Shown: positions 55,609-64,000 of the stretch, one piece after another
How the letters are laid out: every line of letters starts with the position of its first letter
Position numbering within the stretch: position 1 is the first letter of the stretch
Notes under the pieces: generated by a model
Database searches by the model: none
Seen by the model: the letters and a program-made list of their open reading frames with translations, nothing else
Told to the model about the DNA's origin: nothing
Translations under genes and position numbers: made by a program
Origin: Metridium senile
Taxonomy: Eukaryota > Cnidaria > Anthozoa > Actiniaria > Metridiidae
Direction of reading: 5' to 3'
Length of the DNA stretch: 64,000 bases
Assembly: GCA_949775045.1 (NCBI GenBank)
Contig: OX459099.1
Span: 6,950,139-7,014,138 of the forward strand

Positions 55609-58600
55609 ATGGCTGAAGATGAAGTTGATATGTCGCTTGACGATATTATAAAGAAGAACAAAAAACCCAACAGAGGTCGAAGAGGAGGAGGAGGTGTTGC
55701 TGGGGGAAGACGAGGAAGAAGTAGTGGTGGCGGTGGTGGTGCAATGAGACGCGGAGGCCGTGGAAGAGGTCGTTCAAATCCTTACACACGAGTAAGTTCA
55801 ACCGTCTTTCTTTGACATTTTGACGTCTTGTTCGTATTCTAAAGTTACATACGCTTTGCCTTACAGCCTCAAAATGTTCCTGATAGATGGCAGCACGATA
55901 AATTTGAAGATGGTGGGTTTTCTGAAGGTGGAACCGGTGGACGGCGCAATTTTGGCGGTGGTGGATTGTCAACTGGCAGCAAGCTTAGCATTTCGAACCT
56001 CGACTTTGGCGTCTCTGATTCTGATATAACGGTAAAGTTAAATCAATTGTTTACTTATTTCCATTAGATCATACAACCCTTACAAATAATTCTCTATCAG
56101 TAAGTTTTCTTTGGTTAAAAGTCTCTTAAATACTTCAGTTAAGAAGATGAAAAGAATGTTTTTGGATTTACCTGCAAAGTTTGCTGACAAAGGCAACCCA
56201 ATAATCTTTGTAAAAACGTTAAACAACAACGTCATCATGTTATTATAAGTATGGTGCTAGTTTAAATACTTTTTACATTCGACTTTGAAACGAGGTGTCT
56301 TATTTTAAAGTTGGTATTACTTTAATTTAAGTTTATAGCTTCATTATCCGATTTTAATACAAAGAAGTAATTACTAGTGTTTACTGAGTTAAACTGTGAT
56401 TTATTTTATTGGTAACTTAAAAAAACTAAAGAACAGGACTACAACTGAAGATGTGATTTTAAACGAAAAAAGGTTTCCAAAACTTCTAATGAAATCACCA
56501 AACCTGTGAAATAGTATTAATTATCAAAGTGTAATCAAATCAAACAAACACTATAGAAAACAATAGAAATAGTACTAAGTTGCATTAGTTCAATATCTGT
56601 TTTGCCCTCTCTTAACAAAACCTTATCAATCATAGTATTTATAATATATATTTTTATTTGTTCCAGGAGTTATTCAGTGAATTTGGCAAGTTAAAGAAAT
56701 CTTGTGTTCATTATGATGCATCTGGACGATCTATTGGAACCGCTGAAGTAGTGTTTGTACGCCGAGAAGATGCACAGAAAGCCTCTGACCAGTATAATGG
56801 AGTACCACTGGATGGTAAGACACATGAATATATAGTTGAAGAGATAAAAGGCAGTTTAAACTCACAGACCTCCCTTTAAGAGGGATAGGGTTCATGCTAC
56901 TCCTTAAACTTCCTTGAATTTTAGAAAATCAGCAAAAACTCCTTTATTCTAGCTAAAGGGTAAATTTTGATAAAGTGTGCTCATTCTGTGCGACGTTAAC
57001 AATGACAGGAATATCACTTATATATCAAAGTTGTTGCAAAAAGTGCTTAAAATTACTTTTTGGTCCTTGAAAACTCCTTAGATTTTGTTTACTGACATCA
57101 GCACGAACCCTGTTATTATTACTGTCATCTAATGAAGGTTATAAGTAATGGATATAATGTAGTTGATATAATGACATTGATAAGAAGCCAGTTCTTTAGT
57201 TCAGCATACACTTTATATTACAGCTAACATTGAACTGTCACTTAACTGTGACAGTGGCATAGTTGGCTGAGTGGTGAGGGCACTGGCCTTTCACCGCTTT
57301 GATCCAGGGTCGAGTCCCAGCTCAGGCACTGGATCATATGTGAATTGAGTTTGTTTGATGTGTTGTTCTCTACCATGCCACAAGGGTTTTTTCTCCAAGT
57401 ATTTCAGTTTTTCCTTCCTCAAAAATCAACATGTGAGGAGTGATGTATGCCAGCAGAAGAATAACCACTATATGTGGATCTGCTGTGGAAAATATTATTA
57501 TAAGTGTTGTGAATTGAAAATTAAACAAATTAACTGCTTTTATATCATTGCTTGACATGTGGTTATAATTCTTGCTGTTTTTGTCTATGTAGGTCGAGCC
57601 ATGAAAATTGAATTAGTAGTCGCAGACAGGTAAATATTGTTACTGCAATGATATGAACACACTGGGACAATTTGTTGACAGTTTGATGAGTACTTGTGAT
57701 AAAACCTATAGAATTAATCTAAGTTTAGTGCTATTAAAGTGAGCCTTGTATAACAAGCATTAAGCACAATCCAATTTAGATTTCTTAGAAAATGGATTGC
57801 AAATAATATACCAGTGAAACAAATAGTCTTAATTAGTGCTAATTAAACAATAGAAAACAACAGCATTAGCATAAAATTGCACTAAATAGTCCGCTAACTA
57901 CAGTATAAGAACCTAGATTTTTCCAAGTCAGCCTGAACAGGTTCTTATATAAATGGTGCTTAACTTGAAATCAAGCTATCTAGGTTCTATTAGCATCACT
58001 CACTTCATAATTACAACACCTTTTTTCCTATTTTATTTACATTCAGGTCATTTTATTTACATACATGGCTCTTTTTTACCAAAAAAATACAAATGAACAT
58101 TTCAGCCTGACAGGTTCTAAAATTTTAGGTTCTTATATGGGTTTCCTTATATGCTGGGTTTTTACTGTGATAATCATTTTAATGTTTTCTTACTCAGGGT
58201 TGGTGTTGCCCAAAGGTCAGACAGACGAAGTGGTGGAGTTGGCAGCCGAGGTAGTGGTGGATTTAACAGCCGAAATAGTGGTGGAGGTGGTGGTGGTGGA
58301 GGTGGAAGAGGGCGAGGAAGAGGTCGTGGACGAGGCCGTGGAAGAGGTGGTGGAGGAGGAGGTTATAAACAGAACAACAAGACTGCTGAGGAACTAGACG
58401 CTGAGCTGGATGCTTATAGAGATGTAAGTTTGTTTCTAGCATGATCTCACAGTGAAGACAAAATGGCCAAGGCTGGATCTTGAGCATAAGGCTAGGTTTA
58501 CACGGGACCGGACAAATTTTTGACCAGTCAAAAGATCGACCTGGACATGCTGTTCACATATTTTCGTTTTGACCGGTTAGGTGTCCAAATTATTGCACGT

Positions 58601-61240
58601 TTAGCGATGTCCCGTGTGAACGGAACCCCTAAGCAGATGTTTTTTGACCGGTCAAAAATTTGTCCGGCACCGTGTAAACATAGCCTATTGATAAAAATCA
58701 TGTATGATATTTACATTCACATTCAATGGAATATGAGCAATATAAATTTGATTGTTGAAATGAAGATGATCCTTAATAAGCATGAATGGTGAATTTTGTT
58801 TATTTAATAGAGCGATTTCACATAACACATTTTAGGATGCTAATGAGTAAAATAACATGCTTATGAATAAAATAACATGCTAATAAGCTTTGCACGGCTG
58901 ACAATACATATTTATCACAAATTGCTGGCATAAATATGACAATCTTGGCAAAAATCAAGAAACAAAGTATCAGAACTGGCTGTTGTATTATAATGAGATT
59001 GCTTATTAAGATTATTAGCATGTTATTTTACTCATTACCATACTAAAATGCATTATGTGAAATTGCTGTACTGCGTGTAAGTATTGCACTTGCAGTAGTG
59101 CATAGTTTTTTGAAAAATAGACATGCTATGAAGAACAGCAATATGATCACATCAATTATATTACAGTTGTACCTCTATTAAGGTGGCTCGAGGTAGTTTT
59201 GAATGGCGCACACATCCCTTTTTGAATTCGCAATTACATGATCTTACCTTCGCCCCATGAATGTGAATTTTTTACCAAATGACAGTCTTGGATGAAAGTT
59301 TCGAATGATGTTTTAATTATGTTAATCAAAGTTTCCATAGCAACGATAAACAACTTTTTTGTAAAATGGTTTTTCTTAAATATCTTTTGAATTTGAGCTG
59401 ATTGCGAAAAAACAATAAATGTGCTGTAAACTACCCCGTTTAGCACATCAATTGGGAAAGTTAGAAGAAAAGTTATCTGTTTGATAACGAATAAATCACG
59501 AAAACATTTAAATGTGTATTTTGTTCGCGTGTAAATATAAGCGGTAAAAACATTTCATAAGATGCACAAATTATCATCTTAATACTGTAGAATGTTTCCT
59601 TGGACTTTCATTTAAACTCCCTGTGGACAGCTCTGGTTAGTATGTAGGCAATGCAGAGATCAAGCTTTTTATTAAAATGACATTTTGCTTGACGTTTTCA
59701 CTCTTGCATAACTACGATCACAATTACCTATAACTCACAAAAGAACTAACGAAAATGAGTGATATCTTCGCAGTACAATTTAAAATATATAGTCAATAAT
59801 ATTGCAAATTTTCAGCCAAATCCATATGAAAGAACATTTTTAAAAGTAGCGCCGAAGTTGAGGTACGAAAGTAGCGCCCGCCGAGTGAAAAGTTACTGCA
59901 TCGAGCGTGACATCGTGTGTTTATTTCAGTGGCTGATTAACATGCAGCGAACAGTCTTAAATTCCTCTATGCACGCTTAGTCCACAGGAAGACCAAGTGT
60001 ACAAGTTTCACATAAAGTACAATAATAAATCGGGCGTGTATTGAATGCTAGATTTTATAGTTTAGTGGAATTTGAAATATATTTCAAGCCTTAGTGAATA
60101 CATCACGAAGAGTACGACCCATGCTGTATTCAAGCAGGAATGCGCGATGAGAATAAGAAAATTTAAATAATTACAATATACAAAAAATTATAATTAGACT
60201 AAGCGTGCATAGAGGAATTTGACACTGTACTCTGCATGTTGATTAGCCACTGAAATAAACACACGATGTCACGCTCGATGCAGTAAATTTTCACTCGGCG
60301 GGCGCTACTTTCGTACTTCAACTTCGGCGCTACTTTTAAAAGCGTTCTTTCATATGGATTTGGCTACAATTTTGCAATATTATTGACTATATATTTAAAA
60401 TTGTACTGCGAAGATATCACTCATTTTCGTTAGTTCTTTTGTGAGTTATAGGTAATTGTGATCGTAGTTATGCAAGAGTGAAAACGTCAAGCAAAACGTC
60501 ATTTTAATAAAAAGCTTGATCTCTGCATTGCCTACATATTAACCAGAGCTGTTCACAGGGAGTTTAAATGAAAGTCCAAGGAAACATTCTGCAGTATTAA
60601 CATGATAATTTGTGCATCCTATGAAATGTTTTGACCGCTTATATTTACACGCGAACAAAATACACATTTAAATGTTTTCGTGATTTATTCATTATCGAAC
60701 AGATAACTTTTCTTCTAACTTTCCCAATTGATGTGCTAAATGGGGTAGTTTACAGCACATTTATTGTTTTTTCGCAATCAGCTCAAATTCAAAAGATATT
60801 TAAGAAAAACCATTTTACAAACAAGTTGTTTATAGTTGCTATGGAAACTTTGATTAGCATAATTAAAATATCGTTCAAAACTTTCATCCAAGACTGTCAT
60901 TTGGTGTAAAATTCACATTCATGGGGCGAACGTAAGATCATGTAATTGCGAATTCAAAAAGGGATGTGTGCGCCATTCAAAACTACCTCGAGCCACCTTA
61001 AGCGGTCACCCTTGGGACTTTCCAAAGTAGACGCTTAATAGAGGTTGGCCGCTGAATAGAGGTATAGGAATAGATTTGGGACTTTTTATTGTGGTCGCCT
61101 AATAGAGGGTGACCACTTAATGGGTGACCGCTTAATGGGTGACCGCTTAATAGAGGTACAACTGTATATTTGTGTAATGTTGTTTTCTAATCATTTTCTT
61201 TTCCTTGATATTGCAGGGAGATGTAGAAATGGATGAGTAA
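55609..61240 (+). CDS. ALYREF: ALYREF/Aly: TREX mRNA-export adaptor (RRM, RGG-rich)
   Basis: Six exons join in frame: 55609-55791, 55867-56031, 56667-56814, 57593-57629, 58198-58423, 61217-61240 (260 aa; human 257). Seen: an N-terminal UAP56-binding motif ([12 protein letters not shown]); an Arg/Gly-rich segment; an RRM (about res. 97-176) with RNP2-like LSISNL, the diagnostic [10 protein letters not shown] and [11 protein letters not shown], and RNP1-like GTAEVVFV; a second Gly/Arg-rich region in exon 5; a C-terminal UAP56-binding motif [11 protein letters not shown]; and an acidic GDVEMDE end. By family knowledge it bridges UAP56/DDX39B, spliced mRNA and NXF1 in the nucleus. The last exon codes only seven residues plus the stop and is separated by a 2.8-kb intron filled with nested MITEs. 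A TATA-like box lies about 100 bp upstream of the ATG. Confidence 0.96.
57235..57345 (+). mobile_element. tRNA-like SINE head in ALYREF intron 3
   Basis: GTGGCATAGTTGGCTGAGTG gives an A-box-like part and CAGGGTCGAGTCCCAGCTCA a B-box-like part. The arms do not form a complete cloverleaf, so it is tRNA-derived rather than a tRNA gene. Confidence 0.6.
58488..58686. mobile_element. MITE hairpin, TIR AAGGCTAGGTTTACACGG
   Basis: AAGGCTAGGTTTACACGGGACCGGACAAATTTTTGACC-type left arm is mirrored by GACCGGTCAAAAATTTGTCC, GGCACCGTGTAAACATAGCC. Confidence 0.88.
58811..59067. mobile_element. MITE hairpin, TIR AGCGATTTCACATAA
   Basis: AGCGATTTCACATAACACAT, AATGAGTAAAATAACATGCT, AATAAG are mirrored by TTATTAGCATGTTATTTTAC-type sequence and GCATTATGTGAAATTGCT. 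Confidence 0.85.
59163..61165. mobile_element. Outer MITE, TIR ACAGTTGTACCTCTATTAA, split by a fold-back element
   Basis: Left end ACAGTTGTACCTCTATTAA and right end TTAATAGAGGTACAACTGT bracket both the 1.8-kb fold-back and about 165 bp of residual interior with CGCTTAATAGAGGT / GGTGACCGCTTAAT repeats. Confidence 0.85.
59182..60997. mobile_element. 1.8-kb fold-back element with TTAA target duplications
   Basis: Left terminus GGTGGCTCGAGGTAGTTTTG and right terminus CAAAACTACCTCGAGCCACC are exact inverted copies, flanked by TTAA at 59178-59181 and 60998-61001. Arms 59182-59980 and 60199-60997 are each about 799 bp and highly similar; the spacer is about 218 bp. No transposase frame. The TTAA duplication suggests piggyBac-type mobilisation in trans. 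Lies in ALYREF intron 5. Confidence 0.93.
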
Positions 61241-62225
61241 CTAACACCTGTATAAAAGAAAAGTAATCATGTTATCACGACCATAATGCTGCATATATAA
61301 TACATGATGACATTATTTTACTACGTGGAACAATTAAAGTGATATTTTATGTAGCTTTAGGCTGAACAAGGCGTTTTTTATTCACTATTGTTATTTGCCA
61401 CTGCCTATGTTCTACTCTAAAATGTTGCTAAATATACTTTATTGAATGCTTTTGTTGACAAAATGAAGCTTTGCATTTAAACCTTGATGTAAGTCATGAT
61501 GAAAATACATTTATAGACGAAACGAAAGCACATCTCAGATCTGCAATGGATATCACTAGTACGTCGAAGATGCATTTCTAGGATTACAGTAAAAACCTGC
61601 ATAAAAGAACACATGATTTTCGTTTCAGGCTGATTTTGTTCTTATATATCTTATATATATATATAGTGTTCTTATGTATATGGTACTTTGTTGACCAAAT
61701 TTCAGAGTGTTCTTAATCCACTTGTTCTTTTATGCAAGGTTTTACTGTATTATAAAGCTTCTTAGTTTTTAATTTTTGTTTACTTTAGATAAGTGTGTAT
61801 GTGTCTGCTGTGTTGCTCATTTTTTGTGATTATTTGTATAATCCGAGAACAGCAAACAACTTAATGCTCAACTTCAAAACTGATTTACAGTTCAAACAAT
61901 CCAACTGGGACCAATTTAGATGAATTGATAATCAACCAATCATATTGCATCTTTCAGTTCATGAATGTTATGAGTGTGAGTACACTGATTTGATTGGCTT
62001 ATGCTGTCTGGTTTAAATGTTTCTTGATTGGACGGTTTAGTCTAAGTGGTCCTGGTTGGAGTGTTGGCATTGTAACTTCAATGTTTACAAGTACTTTTTT
62101 TTATAGTAGTTAAGCTAGTAGTTTTTATATGTATCTATCTTTGTAAACATCACCTATTAAACTTACATGAATGTACTTGACACGGATTATGTATACAATT
62201 ATGTTTAAAATAAACTGTATAAATG
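61241..62225 (+). other. ALYREF 3' UTR region
   Basis: Follows the TAA at 61238-61240. ATTAAA near 61331 and AATAAA near 62207 are possible poly(A) signals. A MITE hairpin (61585-61748) lies between them, so the nearer signal gives the simpler 3'UTR. No open frame with recognisable homology. Confidence 0.35.
61585..61748. mobile_element. MITE hairpin, TIR CAGTAAAAACCTGCATAAAA
   Basis: CAGTAAAAACCTGCATAAAA, GAACA is mirrored by TGTTCTTTTATGCAAGGTTT, TACTG. The interior TTCTTATATATCTTATATAT is low complexity. Confidence 0.88.
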
Positions 62226-62377
62226 ATATTTTTTGTAATGACTGAAATGAGGTGAAGGCACTAGACCTTTGCCTGCATTGCTTGTTTACCAATTCATAGA
62301 TCCACAATTTGCTTGAGTGTGAACATGAAACAATTGTGCAGTATTCCCACTTTCAGAAAGTTTTACTGTTTTTTCCT

Positions 62378-62620
62378 AGAGCCACCTTTCACTCACGCCG
62401 AAAAGAAAAATGGCTCTACCGACTCCAATAATTACGCTGATGAGCATGTGCGAGAGTGATGTAATCAATGGCGTAGGTCAAATGTCAACACAAATTCACA
62501 AATGCTGGTGATGTAGGTGGGAAAAACCGGTTTTAAACCAGTTTACTTGATGGATAACCCATAATTTTTACATCTTTAAGTTTGGATGTAATTATCAGGA
62601 GTCAGTAAGGTGGCTCTGTT
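62378..62620. mobile_element. MITE candidate, TIR AGAGCCACCTT
   Basis: TAGAGCCACCTTTCAC on the left is mirrored by GTAAGGTGGCTCTGTTT on the right. The ends are similar to, but inverted relative to, the GGTGGCTC family. A TATATAAAGG lies just outside at 62628. Confidence 0.5.
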
Positions 62621-62684
62621 TGCAGAGTATATAAAGGCAGGACACCAAAAAATGTCATGCTGACAGAGATCCCTCATTATGATA

Positions 62685-63110
62685 TAAACTATACTTGTGG
62701 ATATTGGTGGATATACTTGTGGATAGAAGCTATGGATACTCATGGATAACTATGGATAGTAATATATTTTTAAATATATTAAAATAATAACAAACTTTAT
62801 TTCAATACAGTAACTCAAATCAACTTTACAATAATTTGGAAAGCTGGTGTCCCAATACTAGAAGTCATATGGACACTCAGAGTTAATATTAACTCTGGGA
62901 CACTCATGCAGGTGGATAGCAATGGATATACTCGTGGATAGTTATCGATACTAAAAATGTTGAGTGTAAGGTCTTGTGAACGATCACTAATGAAGGTCTA
63001 AGTGTAGATCGAAACGTCTGAATAAATTTAACCAAAATCAGGCCAGAGTCAAACCAATTTGTATTTTAGTTATGGATACTCATGGATAGCAATGGATATG
63101 GAAGAGTATG
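62685..63110. repeat. Dispersed (T)GGATA-CTC(A/G)TGGATAGC repeats
   Basis: Multiple short copies of TATGGATACTCATGGATA-like words near 62730-62765, 62910-62945 and 63070-63115, i.e. a decayed short tandem repeat interrupted by other DNA. Confidence 0.55.
62960..63015 (+). other. Hammerhead-ribozyme-like motif
   Basis: TCACTAATGAAGGTCTAAGT, GTAGATCGAAACGTCTGA. It has a CTAATGA core (CTGATGA with one G to A change), a 5-bp stem II (GGTCT/AGATC), GAAAC, and GTC followed by TGA that can pair with the leading TCA. One extra A precedes stem II. Resemblance only; activity is not claimed. Confidence 0.3.
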
Positions 63111-63119
63111 GATAGCAAC

Positions 63120-64000
63120 ATTCTCTTACCCAGACCCTTCTCAGCTTCACTGATCAAAGGCTCTGGTCGGCCTTAAATCCAGCGTCAATATGATTGGTTG
63201 AAATAATTACATACGCAATCAGCGATAATTATACAGCGATCGATTAGCGTATTTAATAGTGTGAACAGATGAAAACGGAGGAAAACGGTAGTGTGGACGC
63301 GAATCGATCGATGCGTTTTCGGATCAAACGATCAAACGCTTTATAGTAATCGATCTTACCTGAAATGAATCTCTTGTTATCAGTCCGGGAGTATGCCAGG
63401 CGGGAAGAAACGAAAACAATAGACACAGGGGGCCCACAGGCATTGTTGATTTCCGAATAAAAAAATGGATAAATTTAAATAAAATCGATCAACGTTTTAT
63501 GCCGTGTCACGCGATTGTTTGACCTAACTGGTAAAATCCACGGTCATTTCTTACCCGGCGGGGTACGTTATTAGCATAGAAAAATTCAAGATGGCGGACA
63601 GAAGGGAGAGTCGCGAATTTAGCTTTTTCTGCTAGTCACTGGGCGCTTCAAAGCAACTACACATTTTTAAAATGCTTAAAGGGTCGTATTAGCTTTCTTC
63701 AGCAAGTCAAACAAAGAAAATTACTAGTAAATACGCTGCCGAAAAACGATCCAAACAATGTGGTTTTCATTTCGATACGTTTTTGAACGTCCACACTAGT
63801 ACGATATGTATGCGTTTTATTTTGGTCCACTTTCGAGAGCGTTTTCAAACGTACCGATTCAAAATTTTAAAAAACGAATTTATTTAGAGATCAATCAACA
63901 CATCATATTCTCCCTGCCACGTTTGCGGCTCAAAATACGTGTCAGGAAAAAAGCTAGCTAGTAGAAAAGCCTATGGTTACCAGGGTAACGTCACCAGTTT
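63120..64000. other. Intergenic DNA with MITE-like inverted words
   Basis: GTAGTGTGGACGCGAATCGA / ATGCGTTTTC near 63285-63320 and TTTTTGAACGTCCACACTAG / GCGTTTTAT near 63780-63830 are in inverted orientation, suggesting a roughly 550-bp element. No gene seen to the window end. Confidence 0.4.

Noticed and set aside
59234..60909. Nearly identical 70-90-aa frames on opposite strands ([20 protein letters not shown])
   Set aside because: They are the two arms of the fold-back element, so identity follows from the inverted repeat. No known domain; not evidence of selection.

Overview
This is AT-rich, intron-dense animal (metazoan) nuclear DNA. Four conserved protein-coding genes lie head to tail on the + strand: Axin (CDS 15668-25737, 7 exons), ASPSCR1/TUG (26521-36830, 18 exons), HGS/Hrs (38682-54161, 16 exons) and ALYREF/Aly (55609-61240, 6 exons). 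I built each model by hand from splice-site phase and family alignment. All four join in frame from ATG to stop, giving about 801, 600, 949 and 260 residues. The tRNA-derived SINEs, abundant fold-back/MITE elements and large minisatellites fit a repeat-rich, probably marine invertebrate. I cannot name the species.

Layout. 1-15.1 kb is gene-poor: a degenerate satellite (about 1.24-2.07 kb), a 71-bp minisatellite (3.2-4.0 kb), an 86-bp minisatellite (4.4-4.8 kb), one orphan candidate terminal exon of an upstream gene (5080-5193), a CAR-codon-like microsatellite, a LINE reverse-transcriptase tail, ATC-rich arrays and MITEs. 15.2-26 kb is Axin. 26.5-37.5 kb is ASPSCR1. 38.7-54.3 kb is HGS, whose intron 9 holds about 2.2 kb of a 57-bp minisatellite. 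55.5-61.3 kb is ALYREF, whose intron 5 holds a 1.8-kb perfect-architecture fold-back element with TTAA target duplications nested inside another MITE. 61.3-64 kb has no gene that I can see.

Biology. Axin is the scaffold of the beta-catenin destruction complex (Wnt). HGS is the ESCRT-0 sorter for ubiquitinated cargo. ASPSCR1/TUG is a UBX protein that works with p97/VCP and vesicle retention. ALYREF is the TREX mRNA-export adaptor. They are not a pathway. The notable point is linkage: in human, HGS, ALYREF and ASPSCR1 all lie in 17q25.3 and AXIN2 in 17q24, so this window looks like a tight remnant of an ancestral animal linkage group.

The most interesting items are this microsynteny, the giant fold-back and its TTAA/GGnGGCTCGA family, a dispersed repeat carrying a degenerate hammerhead-like core, a tandem splice donor that decides the ASPSCR1 C-terminus, a coding minisatellite in ASPSCR1, and the long P/Q tail of HGS.
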